From Sphingomonas sp. LT1P40 (GTDB lineage: Bacteria > Pseudomonadota > Alphaproteobacteria > Sphingomonadales > Sphingomonadaceae), in assembly GCF_036663835.1 (NCBI RefSeq), contig NZ_JAXOJT010000001.1, positions 1,178,001 through 1,242,000 on the forward strand: a stretch of DNA of 64,000 nucleotides, written 5' to 3'. The notes under the pieces are model-generated. The model saw only the letters and a list, made by a program, of their open reading frames with translations. It was not told the origin of the DNA and did not search any database. This document shows positions 17,741 to 26,652 of the stretch, piece by piece; the first letter of the stretch is position 1, and each line of letters begins with the position of its first letter. Made by a program: the position numbers and the translations under genes.

Positions 17741-19335
17741 GCCGCCGCGAGTTTGAAGTCCTTGAACTGCTCGCGCAGCGCGGTCTTCAGCAGCTTGCCC
17801 GTTGCGGTATGCGGCAATGAATCGACGAACACGATCTCATCGGGCAGCCACCATTTCGCAACCTGCGTCGCCAGATGCGCCCGGATCGCCTCGACCGTCA
17901 CGTCGCTATCCGGCTTGCGCACCACGACCAGCAACGGCCGCTCGTCCCAGCGCGGATGATAGATGCCGATCGCCGCCGCCTCGGCCACGCCCGCGCACCC
18001 GACTGCCGCATTCTCCAGATCGACCGAGCTGATCCATTCGCCGCCGGACTTGATGACGTCCTTTGCCCGGTCGGTGATCTGCATGATGCCATCGGGGTGC
18101 AGCACCGCCACGTCGCCGGTATCGAACCAGCCGTCGTCAGTAAGACAAGGGCCGCCCTCGTCCTTGAAATACTGCTTGATGATCCACGGTCCCTTGACCT
18201 GCAAATTGCCTGAACTGGTGCCGTCACGGGGCAATATATTCCCCTCCGGGTCGACCACGCGCAGTTGCACACCGAACGGAGCTCGGCCCTGATAGACGGT
18301 CTGGTCGATCTGCTGCTCGAACGACATATCGTCCCAGTTCCACGGCGGCGCCCCCATCGTGCCGATCGGCGACGTTTCGGTCATGCCCCAGGCATGGTTG
18401 ACGCGTACGCCCATCTTCATGATCCGCTCGATCATCGCGCGCGGGGCAGCCGATCCGCCGATGGTGACGACCTTCAGGTGCCGGGGCGCATCGCCGGTCG
18501 CATCCATATGCTGGAACATGGCGAACCACACGGTCGGCACGCCTGCGGTGTGCGTCACCTTCTCACGGTTCATCAGTTCGCACAGTATCTTGCCCTCGTT
18601 GATCGCGGACATGACCAGCTTCGCGCCCACCATCGGCGCGGCAAAGGGCATGCCCCAGCCGACAGCGTGGAACATCGGGACCACGGGAAGCGCCACCGTC
18701 TGCGTCGACATGTCGAACACCGCCGGCTGAATTTCCGCCATTGCGTGGATCACCGACGAGCGGTGGCTGTACAGCACCCCCTTCGGATTGCCGGTCGTGC
18801 CGCTGGTGTAGCAGAGCATGCACGGCTCGCGCTCGTCGCCCTCGACCCAGCGATAATCGCCATCCTCCGCGCCGATCACCGCCTCGAAACTGTCCGCGCC
18901 GTCGCCGTCAAAGACGATATAATGCTCGATCGTCGTCCATTGCGATTTCAGACGGTCCACGATCGGCTGGAACATCTTGTCATACAGCAGCACGCGATCC
19001 TCGGCATGGTTGCCGATATAGGCGAGCTGATCGTCGAACAGCCGCGGGTTGATCGTGTGGATCACGCCGCCCATCCCGATCGCGCCATACCAGGCGACCA
19101 GATGACGGCTGTGGTTCATCGCCAGCGTCGCCACGCGATCACCGGGCCTCAGCCCCATCCGTTCCAGCGCCTGCGCCAGCCTGCGGGCATCGCGCGCGAT
19201 CCCGGCCCAGTCGGTGCGCGTCTCGCTGCCATCGGCCCAGCGGCTGACGATCTCACGCTGCCCGTGCTCGCGCTCGGCATGCTCGATCAGTCGCGGCACC
19301 CGAAGCTCGAAATCCTGCATCGCGCCCAGCATCAT
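17737..19335 (-). CDS. AMP-dependent fatty acyl-CoA synthetase
   Basis: A 532-residue ANL-superfamily ligase that activates a carboxylic acid, probably a medium- or long-chain fatty acid, to acyl-AMP and then acyl-CoA. The P-loop-like motif [18 protein letters not shown], the A5 motif [11 protein letters not shown], the [13 protein letters not shown]7 motif and the C-terminal [13 protein letters not shown] with the catalytic lysine are all present. Close relatives are annotated as FadD-like long-chain or 3-methylmercaptopropionyl-CoA ligases, so the substrate is open. AGGAG just precedes the double-ATG start. It is separated by 75 bases from dnaE. Confidence 0.92.
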   Translation of the reverse strand: MMLGAMQDFELRVPRLIEHAEREHGQREIVSRWADGSETRTDWAGIARDARRLAQALERMGLRPGDRVATLAMNHSRHLVAWYGAIGMGGVIHTINPRLFDDQLAYIGNHAEDRVLLYDKMFQPIVDRLKSQWTTIEHYIVFDGDGADSFEAVIGAEDGDYRWVEGDEREPCMLCYTSGTTGNPKGVLYSHRSSVIHAMAEIQPAVFDMSTQTVALPVVPMFHAVGWGMPFAAPMVGAKLVMSAINEGKILCELMNREKVTHTAGVPTVWFAMFQHMDATGDAPRHLKVVTIGGSAAPRAMIERIMKMGVRVNHAWGMTETSPIGTMGAPPWNWDDMSFEQQIDQTVYQGRAPFGVQLRVVDPEGNILPRDGTSSGNLQVKGPWIIKQYFKDEGGPCLTDDGWFDTGDVAVLHPDGIMQITDRAKDVIKSGGEWISSVDLENAAVGCAGVAEAAAIGIYHPRWDERPLLVVVRKPDSDVTVEAIRAHLATQVAKWWLPDEIVFVDSLPHTATGKLLKTALREQFKDFKLAAA

Positions 19336-19410
19336 ACTCTCCTGAATCTCGCGGCTAACCCGCGTTTTGCGCCATCCTGCGGATTCGATGGGGCGGATGC
19401 AAGGGGGCGG

Positions 19411-22400
19411 CTAACTCGCCAGCGCCAGCCTCGGCTGTTCGGTGGGTTTCAGCTCGGCGCGCACGATCCCCGCAAGCGCCTCGATCCGCGTCGCCAGTTC
19501 TCCGTCCAGCCGAAAATTGCGGCCCAGCACCAGTTCGGCCTCGCCACCGTCGGGCAGGGGCGCGTCGAGGATCACCTCGCACCGCCCGCCGCGTGCGTCG
19601 TCCAGCAATCGTGCGACGTCGGGCAACACCCCCGCCGCCTCCACCGCCAGCCGCAATGTCAGCCGCACGTCCTTGGCCATGGTCTCGAACGGCTGCACCT
19701 TGCGTACCGTAACGCGCGGCGTGTCCTCGCCGGCACGCCGATCCAGTTCGATCGTCAGCAATCCGCACCCGCCGACGCGCGACGCATCCTCCATCTCCTT
19801 GGCGGTATGCTCGTCGAAACAGGTGCAGGGCACCGTCCCGCTCGCATCGGACAGCGTCGCCATCATATATTTCTTGCCGCGCGCCGAAGTTCGCCAGCGC
19901 GCATCCTCGATCAGCGCGGCAATGGTCGCGCCCGCACGCCCGCCTTCGGCAATGTCGATTTCGCCCAGCGTCGCAATGCTGCGTGCCGCGTGGATGCGCG
20001 CAAGATGCTGATAGCGGTCGAGCGGATGCGCGGAAAAGAAGAAGCCGAACGCCTCCTTCTCCGCCTCGATCCGCTGACTCAGCGTCCAGCTGGCGCTTTT
20101 GGGGAGCTGGATCGCCGACCCCACCGGCTCGGATTCGCCGAACAGCCCGCCCTGCCCGCTGGTGCGGTTGGCGTGCGTGCGTTGCGCCACCGCCAGAATC
20201 GTTTCCGCCGCCATGTAAACAGCGGGCCGGTCTGGCGCGACGCTATCGAACGCCCCCGCCCCCGCCAGCGCCTCAACCTGCCGCTTGTTGAGGAGCCGTG
20301 GATCGACCCGCCTCGCAAAATCGTCGAGGCTCTGGAACCGCCCCGCATTCTCGCGCTCCTCGACGATCAGTTCCATCGCCTTTTCGCCGACGCCCTTCAG
20401 CCCCGCCAGCGCGTATCGCACCGCAAACCCGTCATCGACCGCCTCGACCGAGAATTCGGCATGGCTGGCGTTGATGTCGGGCGTCAGGCAAGCCGCCCCC
20501 AGCCGCTTCATATCCTCGACGAAGATCGCCAGTTTCTCGGTCTGGCCAAGCTCGAAGCACATCGATGCCGCGTAGAATTCGTGCGGATAATGCGCCTTGA
20601 ACCACGCCGTGTGGTACGCCAGCAGCGCATAGGCGGCCGCGTGCGACTTGTTGAAGCCATAGCCCGCGAACTTGTCGATCAAATCGAACAACTCGTTCGC
20701 CTTGCCCTCGGCGATATTGTTCAGTTTCGCGCAGCCCTCGACGAAGATCGCGCGCTGCGCATCCATCTCCGACTTGATCTTCTTGCCCATCGCCCGGCGC
20801 AACAGGTCCGCGCCGCCCAGCGAATAGCCGGCCAGGATCTGCGTGGCCTGCATCACCTGTTCCTGATAAACGAAGATGCCGTAGGTTTCCTTGAGGATGT
20901 CCTCCAGCAACGCGTGCGGATATTCGATCGGCTCCTGCCCCTGTTTGCGGCGTCCGAACATCGGGATGTTGTCCATCGGGCCGGGGCGATAGAGCGAGAC
21001 GAGCGCAATGATGTCGCCGAAATTGCTCGGCCGCACCGCTGTCAGCGTGCGCCGCATCCCTTCGGATTCCAGCTGGAACACGCCGACCGTGTCACCGCGC
21101 TGAAGCAATTCGTACACCGCCGGATCGTCCCAGCCGAGCGTCTCCAGGTCGATCGAAATGTTGCGTTCGGCCAGCAACTCGACGGCCTTTTGCAGCACCG
21201 AAAGTGTTTTCAGGCCAAGGAAATCGAACTTCACCAGCCCCGCACCCTCGACATATTTCATGTCGAATTGCGTGACCGGCATGTCCGATCGCGGATCGCG
21301 ATACAGCGGCACCAGTTCCGCCAGCGGCCGGTCGCCGATCACCACGCCCGCCGCGTGGGTCGAGCTGTGGCGCGGCAACCCCTCTAGCTTCATCGCCAGG
21401 TCGATCAGATGCCGGACCGCATCGTCGCCCTTATATTCGGCGTTGAACTCGTTCACCCCGTTCAGCGTGCGGGGCAGCGTCCACGGATCGGTCGGGTGGT
21501 TGGGCACCAGCTTCGCCAACCGGTCGATCTGACCATAGCTCATCTGGAGCACGCGCCCGGTGTCCTTCAGCACGGCGCGCGCCTTCATCGTCCCGAAGGT
21601 AATGATCTGCGCCACCTGATTGCGGCCGTATTTTGCCTGAACGTAACGGATTACTTCCCCACGCCGCGTTTCGCAGAAATCGATGTCGAAATCGGGCATC
21701 GACACGCGTTCCGGGTTCAGGAATCGCTCGAACAGCAGCCCCAGCGGGATTGGATCGAGATCGGTGATCGTCAGCGCCCAGGCGACCACCGAGCCCGCAC
21801 CCGAACCGCGCCCCGGACCCACCGGAATCCCGTTCGCCTTTGCCCATTTGATGAAGTCGGCAACGATCAGGAAATAGCCGGGGAATCCCATCTGGACGAT
21901 GACGTCGGTCTCGAAATCCAGCCGGTCGAAATACTCGGTGCGGCGCTCGGGATCGGTAATCCCCAGCTTCTCCAGCCGCGCTTCCAGCCCGGCGCGCGCA
22001 TCCTCACGCAACTGCGTCGCCTCGCCCGTCAGATCGCCAGCCAAGCTCGGCAGGATCGGCTTGCGATAGGGCGCGGCATAGGCACAGCGCTGTGCGACGA
22101 CGAGGGTGTTGTCGATCGCCTCCGGCAAATCGTCGAACAGCCGCTTCATCTCGCTCGCTGGCTTCACCCACGCATCGGGTGAGGAGCGCGCGCGTTCGTC
22201 GCTGGCGACATAGCACGACCCGGCAATGCACAGCATCGCGTCATGCGCTTCGTGAAACCCCGGCTCGGCGTAACAGGCCGGGTTGGTCGCCACGAGTGGC
22301 AGATTGCGGTCATAGGCCAGTTCGAGCAGCTTCGGCTCGGCCTTGCCCTCGACCTCATCCAGCCGCCGCACGATCTCGATATAGAGCCGGTCGCCGAACA

Positions 22401-22893
22401 GCCCTTGCAACCGGTCGGCATAGGCGAAAGCGGCGTCGTCCTGTTCCTCCGCGAACAACTGCGCCAGCGCGCCTTCCTTGCCAGCCGTCAGTGCGATCAG
22501 CCCGTCGCTGCGCCCCTCCAGCGCCGCGAACGACACATGCGCATCCTTTTCGATCGGCCGATCGAGATGCGCCATCGAGACGAGGTAACAGAGGTTCTGA
22601 TACCCAACTTCGTCCTGCGCAAACAACGCCAGCCAGTCCAGCGGCGGCGTCACGCCTTCCGGCACATCCGGACGCTCGACGCACAGCAAGGTGCCGACGA
22701 TCGGCTGCACCCCGGCCTTTTTCGCCGCATCCCCGAACGGCATCGCGCCGTACAGCCCGTTGCGGTCGCACAGCCCCGCGGCAGGAAAGCCCAGCTCGCG
22801 CGCGCGCGCCGCAATCGCCTTGGGCTCGATCGCCCCTTCGAGCATCGTGTAGGCGGAAAAGACACGGAGGGGCACGAAGCCGGAATGGGGCAT
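19411..22893 (-). CDS. dnaE: DNA polymerase III alpha subunit
   Basis: Replicative polymerase subunit of 1160 residues, normal for the DnaE1 type. The N-terminal PHP domain starts FVPLRVFSAYTMLEGAI. The polymerase active site is in GPGRGSGAGSVVAWAL and PDFDIDFCETRRGEVIRYV, which holds the catalytic aspartates. KKIKSEMDAQRAIFVEGC and the YGFNKSHAAAYALLAYHTAW fingers follow, then an HhH region and an OB-fold. It is distinguished from the error-prone DnaE2 by the YxxP-type start and gene context (no imuA or imuB nearby). The gene stands alone, with a repeat element upstream. Confidence 0.97.
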   Translation of the reverse strand: MPHSGFVPLRVFSAYTMLEGAIEPKAIAARARELGFPAAGLCDRNGLYGAMPFGDAAKKAGVQPIVGTLLCVERPDVPEGVTPPLDWLALFAQDEVGYQNLCYLVSMAHLDRPIEKDAHVSFAALEGRSDGLIALTAGKEGALAQLFAEEQDDAAFAYADRLQGLFGDRLYIEIVRRLDEVEGKAEPKLLELAYDRNLPLVATNPACYAEPGFHEAHDAMLCIAGSCYVASDERARSSPDAWVKPASEMKRLFDDLPEAIDNTLVVAQRCAYAAPYRKPILPSLAGDLTGEATQLREDARAGLEARLEKLGITDPERRTEYFDRLDFETDVIVQMGFPGYFLIVADFIKWAKANGIPVGPGRGSGAGSVVAWALTITDLDPIPLGLLFERFLNPERVSMPDFDIDFCETRRGEVIRYVQAKYGRNQVAQIITFGTMKARAVLKDTGRVLQMSYGQIDRLAKLVPNHPTDPWTLPRTLNGVNEFNAEYKGDDAVRHLIDLAMKLEGLPRHSSTHAAGVVIGDRPLAELVPLYRDPRSDMPVTQFDMKYVEGAGLVKFDFLGLKTLSVLQKAVELLAERNISIDLETLGWDDPAVYELLQRGDTVGVFQLESEGMRRTLTAVRPSNFGDIIALVSLYRPGPMDNIPMFGRRKQGQEPIEYPHALLEDILKETYGIFVYQEQVMQATQILAGYSLGGADLLRRAMGKKIKSEMDAQRAIFVEGCAKLNNIAEGKANELFDLIDKFAGYGFNKSHAAAYALLAYHTAWFKAHYPHEFYAASMCFELGQTEKLAIFVEDMKRLGAACLTPDINASHAEFSVEAVDDGFAVRYALAGLKGVGEKAMELIVEERENAGRFQSLDDFARRVDPRLLNKRQVEALAGAGAFDSVAPDRPAVYMAAETILAVAQRTHANRTSGQGGLFGESEPVGSAIQLPKSASWTLSQRIEAEKEAFGFFFSAHPLDRYQHLARIHAARSIATLGEIDIAEGGRAGATIAALIEDARWRTSARGKKYMMATLSDASGTVPCTCFDEHTAKEMEDASRVGGCGLLTIELDRRAGEDTPRVTVRKVQPFETMAKDVRLTLRLAVEAAGVLPDVARLLDDARGGRCEVILDAPLPDGGEAELVLGRNFRLDGELATRIEALAGIVRAELKPTEQPRLALAS

Positions 22894-22954
22894 GGGCCGG
22901 TTATAGGTAGGGATCGGGAAGGGTCAAAGCGACTGGCCGTGTTTTCCACAGCTA

Positions 22955-23085
22955 ATCCTCCTCGACGCGGGGAGGTGGCAGCGCGCAGCGCTGACGGAGG
23001 GGCTATCCGCAGCTGACTCCGTTGTCCTATGCCCCTCCACCACGCCGCTTCGTGTCGCGGTCCCCCTCCCCGTGCCGGGGAGGAT
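22955..23085. repeat. Compound-hairpin intergenic repeat, copy 1
   Basis: A roughly 130-base element between gpx and dnaE with inverted ends (a CCTC..GGGGAGG block at the left and CCCTCCCCGTGCCGGGGAGG at the right). It has small internal hairpins, including one with arms AGCGC and GCGCT. The same design, in nearly the same sequence, occurs at 26414-26541, so it is a dispersed REP- or MITE-like repeat. It ends three bases before the gpx stop codon and may act as a transcript-end hairpin. It encodes nothing. Confidence 0.8.
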
Positions 23086-23087
23086 AT

Positions 23088-23567
23088 TTAAAGCAACTTC
23101 TCGATATCCTTGGCGATATCCTCGGGCTTGGTCGTCGGGGCATAACGATCGACGACCTTACCGTCGCGGTTCACCAGGAACTTGGTGAAGTTCCACTTGA
23201 TCGCCTCCGACCCCAATATCCCAGGCGCTTCTTTTTTGAGGTGCCGGAACAGCGGCGCGGCATCGTCGCCGTTGACATCGACCTTGCCGAACACGGGAAA
23301 GGTCACGTCATAGGTCAGCGAACAGAAACTCGCTATTTCCGCCGCATCGCCCGGCTCCTGCGCGCCGAACTGATTGCACGGAAACCCCAGCACCGCGAAC
23401 CCGCGATCCTTGTCCTCCCGATAGAGCTTTTCCAGCCCCTCATATTGCGGCGTGAACCCGCATTTTGAGGCAACGTTGACGATCAGCAGCACTTGTCCGG
23501 CATAGGTCGACAGGTCTGTTTCGCTGCCATCGGCCTTCGTGACAGGAATGTCCGTGATAACGCTCAT
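23088..23567 (-). CDS. Glutathione peroxidase (cysteine type)
   Basis: A 159-residue thiol peroxidase of the GPx family that reduces hydroperoxides using thioredoxin or glutathione. NVASKCGFTPQYEGLE contains the peroxidatic cysteine (no selenocysteine), FPCNQFGAQEPG holds the resolving-type cysteine and the catalytic glutamine, and KWNFTKFLVNRDGKVV holds the catalytic tryptophan and asparagine. There is no signal peptide, so it is cytosolic. It starts 9 bases after the signal-peptidase-like gene and is probably the last gene of the lol operon. Confidence 0.93.
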   Translation of the reverse strand: MSVITDIPVTKADGSETDLSTYAGQVLLIVNVASKCGFTPQYEGLEKLYREDKDRGFAVLGFPCNQFGAQEPGDAAEIASFCSLTYDVTFPVFGKVDVNGDDAAPLFRHLKKEAPGILGSEAIKWNFTKFLVNRDGKVVDRYAPTTKPEDIAKDIEKLL

Positions 23568-23576
23568 CTTACCTCC

Positions 23577-24179
23577 CTAACCGCCGTCGATTTCCTCGGG
23601 CGGCACAATGCCATAGACATTCTCGAATGACACGAGCCCGCTTCCCCCGACGGGACCGGCTGGAAAACGGCTGTCCGCCGCATTGTCGCGATTGTCACCC
23701 AGCACGAACAGCCGCCTTGCAGGCACTGTCACGTCGGGAACATTGTCTCCCTGCGTCGGTTCGAGATCGAGCACGCGATGCGATTGCGCCTCTCCCGGAA
23801 GACGTTCGGTGCGCACCCGTGCCTCGCGCCCTTCGATGCTCAGCTTGCCCGCATCGGTCTGCGCGATCGGCTTGCCGTTGAGGATAACCACACCATCACG
23901 CATCCCGATCCGATCGCCTGGAAGTCCTGCGACTCGCATTATCCAGAACGAATCGCCGACCGAAAAGACCGCGATGTCGCCCCGTCGCAGTTCTGCGGGC
24001 GCTCGCTTTCGCGCAGTGATCGTCGTGCCGGACCGCAGCGTCGGCGCCATGCTTTCCGACACTGTACGCATCTTCCGGAACGGGAGCCCGTCATTCAGGA
24101 CGAGCACCGCCGCGCCATAGCCGGCCACCGCGAGGATCAAAACGATCACAGCCAGCAGCAATCCGGTGCGCAGTTTCAC
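23577..24179 (-). CDS. Signal peptidase I (S26) homologue lacking the catalytic lysine
   Basis: A 200-residue membrane-anchored member of the type I signal peptidase family. It has one N-terminal transmembrane helix ([20 protein letters not shown]), a box-B motif SESMAPTL with the nucleophile serine at residue 43, and box [12 protein letters not shown]. Box D, which normally reads KRVxGLPGD with the general-base lysine (Lys145 in E. coli), reads MRVAGLPGD here, so residue 81 is methionine. Without that lysine the usual Ser-Lys dyad is incomplete, and activity is doubtful. It starts with a GTG overlapping the stop of lolD. It may be a pseudoenzyme, or use another base; this is inference. Confidence 0.85.
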   Translation of the reverse strand: MKLRTGLLLAVIVLILAVAGYGAAVLVLNDGLPFRKMRTVSESMAPTLRSGTTITARKRAPAELRRGDIAVFSVGDSFWIMRVAGLPGDRIGMRDGVVILNGKPIAQTDAGKLSIEGREARVRTERLPGEAQSHRVLDLEPTQGDNVPDVTVPARRLFVLGDNRDNAADSRFPAGPVGGSGLVSFENVYGIVPPEEIDGG

Positions 24180-24850
24180 TCCAGCACACCCTCGTGCAAC
24201 CGCATCACGCGGTCCATCTTCGCTGCCAGCCGCTCGTTATGCGTGGCGATCAGTGCCGCCGCGCCTTCGCCGCGAACCAGCCGCAACAGTTCGGCCAGAA
24301 CGATGTCCGCCGTCTTTTCGTCCAAGTTGCCGGTCGGTTCGTCCGCCAGCACAAGGTTAGGCCGGTTGGCGAGCGCACGCGCCACGGCGACCCGCTGTTG
24401 CTCACCGCCCGACAGCTGGCTTGGCCGGTGCGTCAACCGCTCGCCCAGTCCCAAAGCCGTCAGTAAGGATTCCGCCCGCGCCCGCGCATCGGCCAGCGTG
24501 GCATTCTGGATCAGCTGCGGCAGCTCGACATTCTCGACCGCGTTGAAATCCGGCAGCAGATGATGAAACTGATAGACGAAGCCGAGCTTGTCGCGCCGGG
24601 TGATCGTGCGTTCATGACTCTCCAGCTTGGACGCCTCGACACCCGAGATGCGGATCGATCCCTCGAACCCGCCCTCCAGCAGTCCGACCGCTTGCAACAA
24701 GGTCGATTTGCCCGAACCGGACGGGCCGAGGAGCGCGACGATCTCACCCGGCTCCACGGTCAGGTTGACCCCGCGCAGCACATGGATCGTCACCTCGCCC
24801 TGTACGAACGCGCGGCACAGGCCCGTGGTCTGGAGGACAGGCTCACTCAT
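24176..24850 (-). CDS. lolD: Lipoprotein-releasing ABC transporter ATPase LolD
   Basis: ATP-binding subunit (224 residues) of the LolCDE-type complex that extracts lipoproteins from the inner membrane. Walker A is GPSGSGKST, the Q-loop is [20 protein letters not shown] (a hallmark of LolD/MacB-type ATPases), the signature is [15 protein letters not shown], and Walker B is [16 protein letters not shown]. Start [10 protein letters not shown] at 24850 overlaps the permease stop by eight bases. Its stop overlaps the next gene's GTG. A longer upstream frame is within the permease gene and unlikely. Confidence 0.95.
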   Translation of the reverse strand: MSEPVLQTTGLCRAFVQGEVTIHVLRGVNLTVEPGEIVALLGPSGSGKSTLLQAVGLLEGGFEGSIRISGVEASKLESHERTITRRDKLGFVYQFHHLLPDFNAVENVELPQLIQNATLADARARAESLLTALGLGERLTHRPSQLSGGEQQRVAVARALANRPNLVLADEPTGNLDEKTADIVLAELLRLVRGEGAAALIATHNERLAAKMDRVMRLHEGVLE

Positions 24851-26093
24851 AACGCAACACCTGCACCGGATCGGTGCTTGCCGCCTTGAACGCCGGGTAC
24901 AGCGTCGCAAGGAAGCTGAAGCCCAGCGCCATCAACGCGATTCCGGCAATCTCGACCGGATCGGTCTTGGACGGCAATTCGGTCAGATAGCGCATCGACG
25001 GATCCCAGATTTCCTGCCCCGTCAGGAACCCCAGCACGGTCAGCACGCCCTGCCGGAAATAGAGCAGGATGAACCCCAGGATCAGTCCGGCGACGATCCC
25101 CAGCGATCCGATCACCGTTCCCACCGTCACGAAAATCTTGATGAGGCCGCTGCGCGTCGCCCCCATCGTCCGCAATATCGCGATGTCGCGGGTCTTGGCG
25201 CGCACCAGCATGATGAGCGACGACAGGATGTTGAACACCGCCACCAAAATCAGGATCGACAGCACGGTGAATGTCACCAGCCGGTCCACCGCCAGCGCCT
25301 CGAACAACGTCGCATTCAGCGTGCGCCAGTCGGTCAGTTGGCCATATGCCGCAACCTTCTGCGCCAGCGGACGCAGGATTTCGCCGACCTGATCCGGGTC
25401 GTTCGTGTCGATCTCCACCATCCCGACCGCATCGCCCATCAGCAACAGGGTCTGGGCGTCCTCCATCGGCATGACCACGAACGCCTTGTCATAGTCATAG
25501 ACGCCGACCTCGAAGATCGCGGCAATGCGGTAGGACACGATCCGCGGTACGGTCCCGAACGGGCTGGTCAGCCCCTGTGGACTGAGCAGCGACACCGTGC
25601 TGCCCACCGAAGCGCCCAGCGATTGCGCCAGCCGCGACCCCACCGCGACGCACTCGCAATCGGGTGACAGTTGTTTCAGGTCGCCCAGTACGACATTGCG
25701 ATTAAGCGTCGGGTTGGCGCGAATGTCGGACACGTTCATCCCGCGCACCAGCACGCCCTCGACGCGACCCTGAAAGCTGGCCATCAGCGGCTGCTCGATC
25801 AGCGGCGTCGCGCTCACAACGCCGGGTGTCTTGCGCGCTTCGTCGGCAATCTCGCGCCATCCGCGCAGCTGGCCGCCATAGCCCTGCACCACCGCATGGC
25901 CGTTCAGCCCGGTGATCTTGTCGAACAGCTCGGCGCGAAACCCGTTCATCACGCTCATCACGATGACCAGAGCGGCGACGCCCAGCATCACCGCGACCAG
26001 GCTGATCGCAGCCACCAGGAAGATGAAAGCCTCGCCCCGCCCGGGTAACAGGTAGCGGCGCGCGATCATCCGTTCATATCGGGAAAGCAACAT
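24843..26093 (-). CDS. Lipoprotein-releasing ABC transporter permease, LolC/LolE family
   Basis: A 416-residue permease with one N-terminal transmembrane helix, a large periplasmic domain and three C-terminal helices ([20 protein letters not shown] is the first of these). The opening [19 protein letters not shown] and the [17 protein letters not shown] segment are typical of LolC/LolE. Only one such permease is in the operon, as in many alphaproteobacteria, where it probably forms a homodimer with LolD. Start at 26093 with GGCGGGG upstream; the frame open to 26198 is rejected as too long. It is the first gene of the lol operon. Confidence 0.94.
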   Translation of the reverse strand: MLLSRYERMIARRYLLPGRGEAFIFLVAAISLVAVMLGVAALVIVMSVMNGFRAELFDKITGLNGHAVVQGYGGQLRGWREIADEARKTPGVVSATPLIEQPLMASFQGRVEGVLVRGMNVSDIRANPTLNRNVVLGDLKQLSPDCECVAVGSRLAQSLGASVGSTVSLLSPQGLTSPFGTVPRIVSYRIAAIFEVGVYDYDKAFVVMPMEDAQTLLLMGDAVGMVEIDTNDPDQVGEILRPLAQKVAAYGQLTDWRTLNATLFEALAVDRLVTFTVLSILILVAVFNILSSLIMLVRAKTRDIAILRTMGATRSGLIKIFVTVGTVIGSLGIVAGLILGFILLYFRQGVLTVLGFLTGQEIWDPSMRYLTELPSKTDPVEIAGIALMALGFSFLATLYPAFKAASTDPVQVLRYE

Positions 26094-26191
26094 ATCCCCG
26101 CCTGTTAGGGCGGCGTGAAGGGCGGCGCAATCACGCTGTTGCCGATTCAACACAGGATCGTCGCAAAGCGTGCGCGTGACGTCATCGACCG

Positions 26192-26220
26192 GTGACAAGC
26201 GCCGATCCGCGTCCTAGCAG
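26192..26220 (+). promoter_or_regulatory. Possible promoter of the putative sRNA
   Basis: GTGACA (26192-26197) followed after 17 bases by TAGCAG (26215-26220) gives a weak sigma-70-like pair at the right distance upstream of a strong intrinsic terminator. It is a weak match to the consensus and is given only because something must drive the plus-strand transcript. Confidence 0.3.
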
Positions 26221-26226
26221 AACGCT

Positions 26227-26377
26227 ACGAAGCGCAGGCAATGGCCGTGGTTCGGGGAGGCTTTTCTGCCCCGTCGGTTTTCGGATCGATGTGCGGGCGA
26301 AAAGGCCATCAAGGGGGCTGACGAGGCATCGTCACGCAGGGGCCCGGGTCGGAAACGGCCCGGGCCTTTGCTTTTTT
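26227..26377 (+). ncRNA. Putative small RNA ending in an intrinsic terminator
   Basis: No open reading frame of note lies on the plus strand between the lolC/E start (26093) and here, yet the region ends in a strong plus-strand terminator. Before it are two further hairpins: CGGGGAG with CTGCCCCG (26253-26273) and TGACGA with TCGTCA around a GGCA loop (26319-26334). This modular three-hairpin layout and about 150-base length fit a trans-acting sRNA. The 5' end is a guess from the weak promoter. I could not match it to 6S, 4.5S, tmRNA or another known family. Confidence 0.5.
26341..26377 (+). terminator. Intrinsic terminator with GAAA tetraloop
   Basis: Stem GGCCCGGG paired with CCCGGGCC, extended by a wobble and two more pairs to 11 bp and closed by a GAAA loop, followed by TTTGCTTTTTT. 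It works only in the plus direction because the minus strand has no T-tract after the stem. It does not belong to any annotated protein gene. Confidence 0.85.
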
Positions 26378-26413
26378 GGGCATTCCGACATTAGCGCACG
26401 AAGATCGATGTCT

Positions 26414-26541
26414 TATCCTCCCCGGCACGGGGAGGTGGCATCGCGCAGCGATGACGGAGGGGGCCGCCTCACCGGATTCCGCTGCCTCGCTCCCTCTCCA
26501 CCGCTCTGCGAGCGGTCCCCCTTCCCGTGCCGGGGAGGATT
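26414..26541. repeat. Compound-hairpin intergenic repeat, copy 2
   Basis: About 128 bases with near-perfect terminal inverted repeats (ATCCTCCCCGGCACGGGGAG at the left, its complement at the right) and an internal hairpin CATCGC-GCA-GCGATG. It matches the element at 22955-23085 in layout and most of its sequence. It lies between the putative sRNA and the TonB receptor and encodes nothing visible. Likely a non-autonomous dispersed repeat of the genome. Confidence 0.8.
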
Positions 26542-26652
26542 AATAGGGTCAGGGAGGAGAACTGCAGGAGCCTAAATTGCAGCTCCCCTCCCCTAGCTTC
26601 TGCCGTCCGCGCTTTCCCATATGTGTTCAATCGCGGGGGCAGATGCGTCTCG

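Noticed and set aside
18265..21387. 1040-codon plus-strand frame opposite dnaE and the acyl-CoA ligase
   Set aside because: Antisense shadow; it spans two real minus-strand genes and has no domain signature.
26227..26377. Identification of the orphan RNA as 6S, 4.5S or tmRNA
   Set aside because: It lacks the long closed stem with central bubble of 6S, the GGAAG-type loop of 4.5S and any tRNA-like ends of tmRNA.
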